Shown: piece by piece, positions 1-7,863 of the stretch
How the letters are laid out: each line of letters opens with the position of its first letter
How positions within the stretch are numbered: position 1 is the stretch's first letter
Assembly (NCBI GenBank): GCA_964431205.1
Contig: CAYSIX010000048.1
Location: 1 to 21,118 of the forward strand
Direction: 5' to 3'
Origin: CAYSIX01 sp964431205
Lineage (GTDB): Bacteria > Planctomycetota > Phycisphaerae > Phycisphaerales > Phycisphaeraceae
DNA: 21,118 nucleotides
Made by a program: the position numbers and the translations under genes
The notes under the pieces: model-generated
The model's input: the letters and a program-made list of their open reading frames with translations, nothing else
What the model was told of the DNA's origin: nothing
Databases searched by the model: none

Positions 1-71
1 GTGCGGGCGGGAAGGTGATCGGGGCGACGGTGATGTGGGTGGTGGTGGTGGTCGCGGCGATCATTCCGTGA
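1..71 (+). CDS. 3' end of an unknown gene, probable C-terminal membrane segment (partial)
   Basis: Reading from base 3, an open frame gives AGGKVIGATVMWVVVVVAAI followed by IP and a TGA stop at 69-71. The run of Val, Ala and Ile looks like the last transmembrane helix of a membrane protein whose start lies left of the window. The strand and position fit an upstream neighbour of the genes that follow. Only about 22 residues are visible, so no family can be named. A second frame stays open to about base 113 but gives a Gly/Arg/Asp-rich string typical of non-coding frames in GC-rich DNA, so I prefer this one. Confidence 0.45.
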   Translation, partial: AGGKVIGATVMWVVVVVAAIIP

Positions 72-134
72 GCGTCGAGTTCGACCGGGGCCCGGGCGGC
101 GCGGCGGCTTGACGGGGGCACCGATAGCAAACCA

Positions 135-163
135 TTGCAAATGGGACGGTTTACGCACATAAT
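135..163 (+). promoter_or_regulatory. Sigma70-type promoter for the GH10-like gene
   Basis: TTGCAA at 135-140 and CATAAT at 158-163 are separated by exactly 17 bases. They lie in a short AT-richer stretch within otherwise very GC-rich DNA. Transcription would begin near 170, giving a leader of roughly 105 bases before the ATG at 278. The rest of the 72-277 gap shows no other feature I can support. Confidence 0.6.
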
Positions 164-277
164 CCGGCAGGCGGTCGAGGGTGCCATTGGGCCGGGCGGA
201 CGGCTGGGACCGGCGGGCGTCGGTCCGGTCCACGGGACCGGCGCGAGTCAGCGCGACCGACACGGCAGAAAACGCCG

Positions 278-1891
278 ATGATTCGATTCCAGGTTTTTCA
301 CGAAGGCCGTGCCGCGACCAGTTGGCCGCTGCGCAACGCGTACCTGATCGGCGTGGACGGGAACCCGCTGCGGGCCGAGATCTACTTCGAGAAGGGCCAG
401 ATCGTCTGCGAGACGCGGGAGCCGACCAGCGTGGCGCTGGCGTTGCAGCACCGCGTGGGCGAGCTGGGCGAGCTGACGATTCAGAGCTGTCTGCTGCCGC
501 AGCGGGACGAGCCGTACCTGCTGGCGTTGGAGCTGGCGCGCCATCGTCTGATGATCCTGTACGCCAAGCTCGAGGACTGGGGCATGTTCGAGCTGGGTTC
601 CGAGCACGCGGTGACCAAGCGGTGTCAGCGGGCGCGCAAGGCGTTCATCGACGCGTTGTGCGTCCAGCACGAGGACCCGGCCGGGGCGTGGCGGATGGCG
701 CAGGAGAGCCTGGCCTCGGCGCTGGACGGCAGCGAGGAGCTGGCGCTGGCGCACTCGCTGATCCTGCTGAACCGCCGCAAGGAGACCGCGTCGCTGCCGG
801 AGGCGCCGGTGGGCTGCGGGGTGCACCTGGACCAGGGGCGTCAGCCGTCGCTGCTGGGCCAGTTCGACTTTCTCCAGATACCGACGCCGTGGAAGCGGCT
901 GGCGCCGGAGGAGGGCGAGTACCAGTGGCAGGCGATGGACCGCTGGATCGAATGGGCGCGCGAGCAGCGCAAGGCGGTGGTGGCCGGGCCGCTGATCAAC
1001 TTCGAGCCGACCAACCTGCCCGACTGGCTGTACATCTGGGAGCACGACTACGACACGGTCCGCGACCTGATCTACGAGCACGTGGAACAGGTGGTGGGGC
1101 GGTACCGCGAGGGGGTCGATGCGTGGAACGTGGTCTCGGGGCTGCACGTGAACGAGCACTTCACGTTCAACTTCGAGCAGTTGATGGACCTGACGCGGAT
1201 GACGGCGATGCTGGTCAAGAAGCTGGCGCCGGCGGCGCGGGCGCTGATCGAGATCCGTCAGCCGTTCGGGGAATACTACGGTCGGAACCAGAGGTCTATC
1301 CCGCCGATGATGTACGCGGACCTGGTGTCGCAGTCGGCGGTGAACTTCGACGCGTTCGCGTTGCGGCTGCCGATGGGCCAGGCGTTGCCGGGCCAGTACA
1401 CGCGGGACCTGATGCAGATCAGCGCGTTGCTGGACCAGTACGCGGTGTTCGGCAAGCCGATCTACCTGACGGTGGCGGCGCCGAGCGAGCCGGTGACGTC
1501 GATGATGATCGCGGCGCCGGCGTCGGGCGAGCCGGTGGACGCCAACAGCGGGTTCTGGCGTCGGCCGTGGTCGCCGCAGGTGCAGAGCCACTGGCTGGAG
1601 GCGGTGTTCCAGATCGCGATGAGCCGGCCGTTCGTCGAAGCGGTGGCGTGGCAGGACCTGAGCGATCACCCGCAGATCGAGCTGCCGCTGGCGGGCCTGG
1701 TCAGCGAGCAGGCTCAGCCGAAGGGGGCGCTGGCGCGGCTGCTGAACTTCCGCAAGAGCCTGATGGAGTCGAACGGCCAGGGCGCGGGTACGGGCGCCGG
1801 CGACGCGTCGACCGCGCCCGGTGCCGCCGTGCCGGGGATCACCGCCGCGGGTGCCGCCACCGGCCAGGCGACCCGACCCGACCCCGGCTGA
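278..1891 (+). CDS. GH10 (endo-xylanase)-like fold protein lacking both catalytic glutamates
   Basis: This is a 537-residue protein with no signal peptide, so it is probably cytoplasmic. The first ~190 residues form a domain I do not recognise. From about residue 195 it follows the GH10 TIM-barrel pattern: a strand and Trp before APEEGEYQW, a helix MDRWIEWAREQ, and LPDWLY where xylanases have the TPDWL-type motif. The acid/base motif of real GH10 enzymes is WDVVNE; here it reads WNVVSG (283-288), so Glu is Gly288. The nucleophile motif, normally ITE, reads LTV, so Glu is Val399. Both catalytic carboxylates are therefore absent. The C-terminus (~500-537) is a Gly/Ala/Thr-rich tail. The ATG at 278 is chosen because the protein reads sensibly from its first residue and a promoter lies upstream. 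Family automated annotation would probably say 'endo-1,4-beta-xylanase', but a non-hydrolytic carbohydrate-binding or structural role is more likely. Fold assignment is fairly sure; function is unknown. Confidence 0.8.
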   Translation: MIRFQVFHEGRAATSWPLRNAYLIGVDGNPLRAEIYFEKGQIVCETREPTSVALALQHRVGELGELTIQSCLLPQRDEPYLLALELARHRLMILYAKLEDWGMFELGSEHAVTKRCQRARKAFIDALCVQHEDPAGAWRMAQESLASALDGSEELALAHSLILLNRRKETASLPEAPVGCGVHLDQGRQPSLLGQFDFLQIPTPWKRLAPEEGEYQWQAMDRWIEWAREQRKAVVAGPLINFEPTNLPDWLYIWEHDYDTVRDLIYEHVEQVVGRYREGVDAWNVVSGLHVNEHFTFNFEQLMDLTRMTAMLVKKLAPAARALIEIRQPFGEYYGRNQRSIPPMMYADLVSQSAVNFDAFALRLPMGQALPGQYTRDLMQISALLDQYAVFGKPIYLTVAAPSEPVTSMMIAAPASGEPVDANSGFWRRPWSPQVQSHWLEAVFQIAMSRPFVEAVAWQDLSDHPQIELPLAGLVSEQAQPKGALARLLNFRKSLMESNGQGAGTGAGDASTAPGAAVPGITAAGAATGQATRPDPG

Positions 1892-1897
1892 GCGACG

Positions 1898-1903
1898 TAT
1901 AAT
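1898..1903 (+). promoter_or_regulatory. Consensus -10 hexamer TATAAT before the helix-hairpin-helix gene
   Basis: A perfect TATAAT sits seven bases after the stop of the GH10-like gene and 37 bases before the ATG at 1941. No convincing -35 hexamer is visible 16-18 bases upstream. A perfect -10 in DNA this GC-rich is unlikely by chance, so a promoter for the next gene or genes is plausible. Confidence 0.4.
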
Positions 1904-1940
1904 CCCACACGTTCGGACGCACGCCGGGACGGGCCCGCCC

Positions 1941-2387
1941 ATGCCCTCGACCGCTCAAAGCCCGTTGTTCCATTGCACCCGCGCGCTGCTCGTCGCGGCG
2001 CTGATCGGCGCGATCGCCGTGCTCGGGCGGTGGTGGTCGAACCCGGTCCCGCGCTCTCAGCTCGCGGATGAGCCGCTGGACTACCGCGTGGACGTGAACC
2101 GCGCCGATCCGGCGGCGCTCGAGCTGCTGCCCGGGATCGGCCCGGCGATCGCGGATCGCGTGGTGGCCGAGCGGCATCGGCGGCGGTTCCAGCGGCCGGC
2201 GGACCTGGAGCGGGTGCCGATGATCGGGCCGGTCACGCGCGCCCGCATCACCCCGTACATCCGCTTCGGACGCGGGGCGGGCGGCGGCCGAGCGAGCGTG
2301 TCCGCCGACGGGCTGGCTCCGTCGGTCGAAGGCGGCGTGGTTGAATCCCGGGCGGAGGGCCTGGCCGCCGCCGATGCATTCCGGTGA
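1941..2387 (+). CDS. Membrane-anchored helix-hairpin-helix (ComEA-like) protein
   Basis: The product is 148 residues. Residues ~12-31 form one hydrophobic helix, so the protein is probably anchored in the membrane with its C-terminal part outside. Residues ~50-109 hold a tandem helix-hairpin-helix unit: VDVNRADPAALELLPGIGPA, then a second hairpin around VPMIGPVTRARI. This pattern is that of ComEA-type DNA-binding domains (DNA uptake receptors) and of related HhH proteins. The tail after ~110 is Gly/Ala/Ser-rich and looks disordered. There is no ComEC or other competence gene nearby, so a role in DNA uptake is only a possibility. The start at 1941 is preferred over an in-frame upstream ATG at 1821, which would lie inside the GH10-like gene and before the TATAAT. 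The next gene begins six bases after its stop. Confidence 0.8.
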   Translation: MPSTAQSPLFHCTRALLVAALIGAIAVLGRWWSNPVPRSQLADEPLDYRVDVNRADPAALELLPGIGPAIADRVVAERHRRRFQRPADLERVPMIGPVTRARITPYIRFGRGAGGGRASVSADGLAPSVEGGVVESRAEGLAAADAFR

Positions 2388-2393
2388 CCCGCA

Positions 2394-4691
2394 TTGATCC
2401 GAGTCCTGCGACAAGTGTGGCTGGTGTTGATTCTGACGGCGTGCGCGGTCTCGGCGTGGGGGCAGTCGCCGCAAGGTGAGCTGACGCTGGAGGTCCCGCG
2501 GCAGTCGGTGGGGATCGAGGGGCGTGTGCGGCCGGGGACTTGGACGCCGATGCGGCTGGAGCTGCGATCCCACGCCGCCGACGCCCGCGCGGTGGACTGC
2601 CGCTGGCTGCTCGAGGACGCCGACGGCGACCTGGTCCGTTACGAGCGGCGTGTGACGCTGAATCCGCAGCGGACGCAGGCGGTCTGGCTCTACGGCGTGC
2701 CGCCGGTGGCGATGAACGAGCGGCAGGTCTGGACGGTGCAGGTGCTCGACGCGCAGTCGCAGCGGCTGCTGGCCGATCGCCGCGTGGGTGTCTCGCGGAT
2801 GGTCTCGCCACGCGCCACGATGCTCGGCGTGGTGGCGCAGAACGACCTGGGCCTGCGCGATTACGCCGAGCAGTTCACCCAGCACGAGCCGATCGAGCTG
2901 ATCGTCGGGCTCGAGCTGTCGCGGCTGCCGGATCGATGGTTCGGCCTGGCGGGGTTCGGCGCACTGGTGTGGGCCTCGGACGGCGGGGACCCCGAGGCGT
3001 TGACGGTTTCCGCCGAGGTCCGCGCGGCGCTACGGGAATGGGTGCGGCGGGGCGGGCACCTGGTCATCAGCCTGCCGACGATCGGGCAGACGTGGACGCG
3101 ATCGACGCTGGCGGACATGCTGCCGGTGAGGACCGAGCAGATCCGCCGCGTGGACGACTTCGACCCGCTGCTGCTGGGCGCGTTGAACTCGGCCGAGCAG
3201 GTGCAGGCCTCGGCGCTGGTGTTCGAGGACCTGGGCGCGGGGGTGGCGGTGCTGGAGCGGGACCGTCAGGGGCGGCCGTACGCCGTGGCGGGCCGTTACG
3301 GGTTCGGACGTGTGACGGTGGTGGGGGTGGACCTGACGGCGATGGCGCGTCTGGGGCTGCCGAACGGTCAGGACCGGATCTGGAACCGGGTGTTTCACTG
3401 GACGTCGCCGGCGTTGTCGCGTTCGTACGTCGAGGGCGAGAAGCGTGAGGGGCGGATCGCGCTGGCGGGCGATCGGCGGACGGTGGAGCTGGACCGGTTC
3501 ATCGAGCCGATGCTGGCGATGCGTCGGGAGGCGGCGCCGGCGTTGCTGGCGGCGATGCTGCTGTTCGCCCGCTACTGGGCCGTCGCCGGGCCGCTGTCGT
3601 TCGTGGTGCTGCGTCGGCGCGGCGCGCTGCGTCATAGCTGGGTCGTGTTCGCGTGCATCGTGGTGGTGTTCTCGGCGATCTCGTGGGGCGGGGCGTGGCT
3701 GCTGCAGCCGCGTCGCACGCACATCGAGCACTTCACCGTCCTCGACGTGGACGCCTCGACCGGCGAAGTCCACGCCCACAGTTGGCTGTCGCTCTACATC
3801 CCCTCGTTCGATCGCGTGCCCGTGCGCGCCGGTGAACAGCGGCCGGTCGCCGAGCACGCGCTGGCCAGCCCCGGACTGTTCGCCGGCCTCGACCGCGCCA
3901 CCTTCCTCGATCAGCAGACCTACACCGTCGAAGTCCCCGCCCCCAACCACGCCGAACTGCCCGCCCGCGCCACCGCCAAGCAGATCGAGATCGAGTACGT
4001 CGGCCGCATCGACACCGCTCAGCCCGGTCTCGACGAGCCCTGGGGCCTGCCCCGCGGCGACGTTCGCATCGGCGAGGACTTCTGGCCCCACGGCCTGGTC
4101 GCCCACAACCTGCCCGGCACCTTCCGCGATCCGCTGTTCGTCTACTGCCCCGGCAACGCCACCGCCGAACGAACCCTCGCCACCCCGCTCGTCTGGCGAC
4201 TGCCCGGCGAATGGCCCGCCGGCCAGGCCCGCCAGATCACCCCACCCTCGCCCACCCAGACCGATCGGCTCGTCCGCCGTCCCTCGGTCTACCGCTCCGA
4301 ACGCCAGTGGCGCGCCGAGGGCTACCTCGGCGCCCGCAGCGAGGGCCTGGGGATCGGCAGCGATCGCGACGCCGACCCCTTCGCCGTCACCGTCGGCGAG
4401 GACCGCCGCATCGACCTGATCGACCTGCTCTCGTTCTACGACGCCATGCCCCCGCCCAACTTCCGCCGCACCGACTTCCGCGCCCGCAACCTCCAACGCT
4501 CACAGGGCCGCGCCCTCGACATGACCCACCTGATCGCCGGACGCCGGCTGATCATGGTCGGCCATCTCGAGGACAGCCCCTTGCCCATCCCCCTGACCGT
4601 CGATGGCGAACCCGTCCCGTCACGCGGCTGGACCGTCGTCCGCTGGATCTACGATCTGCAGGAGCCGATCGCGGTGAGCCGCACGCCGTAA
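2394..4691 (+). CDS. Large membrane/exported protein with GATase-like lumenal domain, linked to an ABC ATPase
   Basis: This is a 765-residue protein beginning with TTG. Residues 1-23 look like a signal peptide (MIRVLRQVWLVLILTACAVS then AWG). Residues ~25-340 form an extracytoplasmic region with a beta-rich part and then an alpha/beta part resembling glutamine-amidotransferase-like domains (LREWVRRGGHLVISLP and GRYGFGRVTVVGVDL). Two transmembrane helices follow at about 380-400 and 415-437, with a basic loop RRRGALR between them. The remaining ~320 residues would again be outside. The architecture resembles large membrane proteins found beside gliding-type or unassigned ABC transporters in Planctomycetota and Bacteroidota. 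The ABC ATPase begins ~22 bases after its stop, so the two probably act together. No catalytic residues could be identified and the function is unknown. Confidence 0.7.
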   Translation: MIRVLRQVWLVLILTACAVSAWGQSPQGELTLEVPRQSVGIEGRVRPGTWTPMRLELRSHAADARAVDCRWLLEDADGDLVRYERRVTLNPQRTQAVWLYGVPPVAMNERQVWTVQVLDAQSQRLLADRRVGVSRMVSPRATMLGVVAQNDLGLRDYAEQFTQHEPIELIVGLELSRLPDRWFGLAGFGALVWASDGGDPEALTVSAEVRAALREWVRRGGHLVISLPTIGQTWTRSTLADMLPVRTEQIRRVDDFDPLLLGALNSAEQVQASALVFEDLGAGVAVLERDRQGRPYAVAGRYGFGRVTVVGVDLTAMARLGLPNGQDRIWNRVFHWTSPALSRSYVEGEKREGRIALAGDRRTVELDRFIEPMLAMRREAAPALLAAMLLFARYWAVAGPLSFVVLRRRGALRHSWVVFACIVVVFSAISWGGAWLLQPRRTHIEHFTVLDVDASTGEVHAHSWLSLYIPSFDRVPVRAGEQRPVAEHALASPGLFAGLDRATFLDQQTYTVEVPAPNHAELPARATAKQIEIEYVGRIDTAQPGLDEPWGLPRGDVRIGEDFWPHGLVAHNLPGTFRDPLFVYCPGNATAERTLATPLVWRLPGEWPAGQARQITPPSPTQTDRLVRRPSVYRSERQWRAEGYLGARSEGLGIGSDRDADPFAVTVGEDRRIDLIDLLSFYDAMPPPNFRRTDFRARNLQRSQGRALDMTHLIAGRRLIMVGHLEDSPLPIPLTVDGEPVPSRGWTVVRWIYDLQEPIAVSRTP

Positions 4692-4712
4692 GCGTTGTGC
4701 TGGAACCCCAAG

Positions 4713-5648
4713 ATGCCCATGATCCAAACGATCAACCTGACCAAGCGCTACGGCGACCTGATGGCGCTGCAGAACCTCAACCTCGAGATCGAGCAGGGCG
4801 ACTGCTTCGGGTTCATCGGGCCCAACGGCGCGGGCAAGACCACCACCATCAAGATCCTCGCCACGCTGCTCAAGCCCACCTGGGGCGAGGCACGCATCGG
4901 CGGGCTCAGCGTCGGGCCGGTCAACGCACGACAGGTCCGCGCCATGATCGGCTACGTGCCCGACTACTTCGGCTCCTACGAGGACATGGTCGTCCGCGAG
5001 TACCTGGCCTTCTTCGCCGCCAGCTACGGCATCCACGGCGACAAACGCGAGCAGGTCATCGACGACGTGCTCGACCTGACCGACCTGTCCTACAAGGCCG
5101 ACGCCGAGGTCAACGGCCTGTCCCGCGGCATGATGCAGCGGCTCAGCGTCGCCCGCGTCCTCCTGCACGACCCGAAGGTCCTGCTGCTCGACGAGCCGGC
5201 CAGCGGCCTGGACCCCCGCGCCCGCATCGAGATGCGCGAGCTGCTCAAGGAGCTGCACCGCATGGGCAAGACCATCCTCATCAGCTCCCACATCCTTCTC
5301 GAGCTGGCCGACCTGTGCAACAAGGTCGGCATCATCGAGCAGGGCGAGCTGAAGTTCATCGGCACCATGGACGAGATCTTCGAACGCGCCCGCACCGGCG
5401 TGGTCCTGCACGTCGCCGTCGCCGACCGCCTCGCCTCCGCCGGCGAGCTGCTCCGCCAGCTCGAGGGCGTCGCCTCCGTCGAGGCCGCCAACGGCCACCT
5501 CCGCGTCACCCTCGACCCCGACCACCGCGACCCGGCACGCATCGCCGCCTTCCTCGTGCAGCGCGGCTACGGACTGACCCGTCTCGAAGAGGAACGCGTC
5601 AACCTCGAGACCGCCTTCATGCGCCTGACCAAGGGCCTTGTGCAATAA
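4713..5648 (+). CDS. ABC transporter ATP-binding protein
   Basis: The product is a 311-residue nucleotide-binding subunit that powers a membrane transporter by ATP hydrolysis. All motifs are intact: Walker A GPNGAGKTT (36-44), signature LSRGMMQR (~136-143), Walker B VLLLDEP with Asp160/Glu161, D-loop SGLD, and H-loop His193 in ISSHIL. The C-terminal ~90 residues form the extra domain common in the CcmA/GldA-like export group. Possible starts are TTG 4695, ATG 4713 and ATG 4719; I chose 4713, and 4719 (MIQTINLTKRYGD) is equally good. It directly follows the large membrane protein. No permease gene is in the window, so the membrane partner may be the unseen gene to the left or be encoded elsewhere. 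The substrate cannot be inferred. Confidence 0.93.
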   Translation: MPMIQTINLTKRYGDLMALQNLNLEIEQGDCFGFIGPNGAGKTTTIKILATLLKPTWGEARIGGLSVGPVNARQVRAMIGYVPDYFGSYEDMVVREYLAFFAASYGIHGDKREQVIDDVLDLTDLSYKADAEVNGLSRGMMQRLSVARVLLHDPKVLLLDEPASGLDPRARIEMRELLKELHRMGKTILISSHILLELADLCNKVGIIEQGELKFIGTMDEIFERARTGVVLHVAVADRLASAGELLRQLEGVASVEAANGHLRVTLDPDHRDPARIAAFLVQRGYGLTRLEEERVNLETAFMRLTKGLVQ

Positions 5649-5661
5649 TGCACCCACGCCC

Positions 5662-6696
5662 ATGACCGCACCACGCAGCGTCATCACGATCGGCACGTTC
5701 GACGGCGTGCACCTCGGTCACCGTGCGATCCTCCGCCGCGCCCGCGCGGTCGCCGACCGGGCCGACGCCCAGGTCCTGGCGCTGATGTTCGACCCCAGCC
5801 CGCTGCACACGCTGCGACCGGACGAGGCCCCGCCGCGGATCCTCGGCCGCCGCGACAAGGCCCGACGCCTCCGCGACGCCGGCGCCGACGACGTCGTTCA
5901 CCTTGACCCGACGCCCGACCTGCTCGGCCGGACCGCCGAGGAGTTTGTCGCCTCGATCGTCGAGCGCTACCGGCCGGTCGCGATCGTCGAGGGGCCCGAC
6001 TTCCGCTTCGGCCGCGAGCGGCGCGGCGACGCCGAGCTGCTCGCCCGGCTCGGCGAGCGCTTCGGCTTCACCGCCCACATCGAGCCGGGCGTCGAGGTCG
6101 CCCTGACCGACCAGTGGCTCGCCCCGGTCAGCAGCTCGCTGGTGCGCTGGCTGGTGGGCCGCGGGCGGGTGCTCGACGCGGCGCGGTGTCTCGACCGACC
6201 CTTCGCCCTCGAGGCGACGGTCGTCCACGGCGAACAGAAAGGCCGACTGCTCGGCACGCCCACCGCCAACCTCGACATGGCCGCGCTCGCCGAGTTCATC
6301 CTCCCGGCCGACGGGGTGTACGCCGGCACCGCCACCATCGTGCCACCCGACACCGACCTCGCATCCCCCGACGCCCAACTCAAAACTCAAGACTCAAGAC
6401 TCGAAGCTCCGAACGCGGAACTCGAAACGACTTTCGCCGCCGCGATCAGCGTCGGCACCAAGCCCACCCTGCCCGATCGGCCGCTGACCGTCGAAGCGTA
6501 TCTGCTCGAGTTCAGCGGCGACCTCTACGGCCGGCGGGTCCGCATCGGCTTCGACCGCTGGATCCGCGATCAGCTTGTCTACCCCGACCTCGACACGCTG
6601 CGTCGCCAGATCGATCGTGACGCCGCCGAGGTCGATCGCCTCTGGCGCGAGGGCTGGCTCAGCGTCGCCCCGCCCGTCTCCGCCGCCATGCGTTAG
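5662..6696 (+). CDS. ribF: Bifunctional riboflavin kinase / FAD synthetase
   Basis: The enzyme converts riboflavin to FMN and then FAD using ATP, in the cytoplasm. The N-terminal nucleotidyltransferase domain shows ITIGTFDGVHLGHRAIL (8-24) and EGPDFRFGRER; the C-terminal riboflavin kinase domain shows GTPTANL (~198-204), DGVYAG, VGTKPT and VEAYLLEFSGDLYG. At 344 residues it is about 30 longer than usual. The extra length is an insertion of ~25 residues (roughly DLASPD to AELETTF) within the kinase barrel between two beta strands, encoded partly by a 7-base tandem repeat. The ATG at 5662 fits the domain start; a TTG at 5638 would overlap the ABC gene. There is no Shine-Dalgarno sequence, but AATAAT at 5644-5649 lies 12 bases before the ATG. 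nrnA follows closely, a pairing known from other bacteria. Confidence 0.95.
   Translation: MTAPRSVITIGTFDGVHLGHRAILRRARAVADRADAQVLALMFDPSPLHTLRPDEAPPRILGRRDKARRLRDAGADDVVHLDPTPDLLGRTAEEFVASIVERYRPVAIVEGPDFRFGRERRGDAELLARLGERFGFTAHIEPGVEVALTDQWLAPVSSSLVRWLVGRGRVLDAARCLDRPFALEATVVHGEQKGRLLGTPTANLDMAALAEFILPADGVYAGTATIVPPDTDLASPDAQLKTQDSRLEAPNAELETTFAAAISVGTKPTLPDRPLTVEAYLLEFSGDLYGRRVRIGFDRWIRDQLVYPDLDTLRRQIDRDAAEVDRLWREGWLSVAPPVSAAMR
6378..6430 (+). repeat. 7-base tandem repeat inside ribF
   Basis: Four consecutive copies are seen: ACTCAAA 6378-6384, ACTCAAG 6385-6391, ACTCAAG 6392-6398 and ACTCGAA 6399-6405. Degenerate related sequence (GAACTCGAAACG) continues to about 6430. Base composition is visibly AT-richer than the surrounding gene. 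The translated insert is polar and likely to be a surface loop of the riboflavin kinase domain. Confidence 0.85.
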
Positions 6697-6706
6697 ATTG
6701 TCCGCC

Positions 6707-7786
6707 TTGAACGCCAGCGCCTCCAACCTCAGCCCCGCCGAGGCCGCCCGATGGATCGCCGACGCCGCCGGGCCCGTCGGCATCCTCACCCACGCCAAGC
6801 CGGATGGCGACGCGCTCGGCTCCGTCCTCGCGCTGGCCGCCACGCTCGACGGCCTCGGCCGGACCGCCCACGCCTGGCTCGTCCCGCCCGTGCCCGCCAA
6901 CCTCCTCGAAGCCTTCGACGACCGGGGCGCCGACCTGCTTACCGTTCTCGACGACGGCTTCGAGCTGCCCCGCGTCGATCGCTACGTCGTGCTCGACACC
7001 TCCTCGTGGTCGCAGCTCGGACCCATGAAGCCGACCATCGAACAACACGCCGGGCGCACGCTGGTCATCGACCACCACCAGGCGGGGGAGCTGCCGGCGG
7101 CCAAGCGGTGGATCGAGCCCGCCGCCGCCGCCACGTGTGAGCTGCTGGCCGACGTGCTCGCCGAGGTCCCCGGCCGAATCGACCAGGCCCACCGCGCCAT
7201 CGTCGATCAGGCCCTCTACGTCGGCATCGCCACCGACACCGGCTGGTTCCGCTTCTCGAACACCCGGCCGCGAACCCACGAGCTGGCCGCGACGCTGCTC
7301 GCCCGCGGCGTCGACAACGCGGCGCTGTTCCAACGCCTGGAGCTCAACGAACGGCCGCAGCGCCTGCTGCTGCTGGCCCGGGCGCTGAACGGCCTCCGCT
7401 TGATCGCCGACCGCCGCGCCGCGCTGATGACGCTCAGCCGCGACGACTTCGAGCAGACCGGCGCCCGTGAGGACGAGACCGAGCGGATCGTGAATGAGCC
7501 GTTGCAGGTCGGCCGCGTGTGCGTGTCGGTGCTGGCGTGCGAGCGGCCGCCGGGCGGGGACGACGACGGGGCGGACGACGGCAACGGCGACAGCGGGGGC
7601 TCGGCGGGCACACGCTTGAGCTTCCGCAGCAAGCCGGGCCCCGACGCGATCGACGTCGCGGCGCTGGCGCGGCTGTTCGGCGGCGGCGGCCACGCCCGCG
7701 CCGCCGGCGCCAGGACCGACGAATCGCTCGACAACGTCGTGTCCCGCCTGATCGACGCGATCGAACGCGCCCTGTCCGACGGCTGA
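6707..7786 (+). CDS. nrnA: DHH/DHHA1 phosphoesterase, NrnA-type (oligoribonuclease / pAp phosphatase)
   Basis: The product is a 359-residue cytoplasmic metal-dependent phosphoesterase. NrnA-type members degrade nano-RNA or short oligonucleotides, and many dephosphorylate pAp. Motifs include HAKPDGDALGS (His29, Asp33, Asp35), VVLDTS, the DHH motif IDHHQAG (Asp122-His123-His124), and the C-terminal DHHA1 motif GGGGHARAAG (from ~325). An acidic Gly/Asp-rich insertion of about 20 residues (near 7540-7610) lies in the DHHA1 part and makes the protein slightly long. The start is uncertain: TTG 6707 or TTG 6698. Earlier in-frame starts would lie within ribF. There is no ribosome binding site, but TAGATT at 6694-6699 overlaps the ribF stop and sits seven bases before TTG 6707. 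NrnA and NrnB cannot be told apart from motifs alone. Confidence 0.88.
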   Translation: MNASASNLSPAEAARWIADAAGPVGILTHAKPDGDALGSVLALAATLDGLGRTAHAWLVPPVPANLLEAFDDRGADLLTVLDDGFELPRVDRYVVLDTSSWSQLGPMKPTIEQHAGRTLVIDHHQAGELPAAKRWIEPAAAATCELLADVLAEVPGRIDQAHRAIVDQALYVGIATDTGWFRFSNTRPRTHELAATLLARGVDNAALFQRLELNERPQRLLLLARALNGLRLIADRRAALMTLSRDDFEQTGAREDETERIVNEPLQVGRVCVSVLACERPPGGDDDGADDGNGDSGGSAGTRLSFRSKPGPDAIDVAALARLFGGGGHARAAGARTDESLDNVVSRLIDAIERALSDG

Positions 7787-7813
7787 GCTTGCGCTGCACG
7801 CAAGAGATGACGC

Positions 7814-7849
7814 TGAAGCCGCGCCCTGAGCGAAGCGAAGGGCCGCAGC
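7814..7849 (+). repeat. Interspersed hairpin (REP-like) repeat, copy 1
   Basis: The core reads GCCCTGAGCGAAGCGAAGGG, with GCCCT and AGGGC able to pair around a purine-rich loop. It is flanked by AAGCC on the left and CCGCAGC on the right. It closely matches the copies at 7864-7900 and 14641-14676. The element resembles a CCCTGAG...AAGGG dispersed motif seen in many bacterial genomes, and it starts 28 bases after the nrnA stop. Confidence 0.75.
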
Positions 7850-7863
7850 ACGCGTGCCCAAGT

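Noticed and set aside
248..1942. Minus-strand open frame of 564 codons opposite the GH10-like gene
   Set aside because: Low-complexity His/Arg/Leu/Gln composition and no motifs; the + strand protein has recognisable family structure and a promoter.
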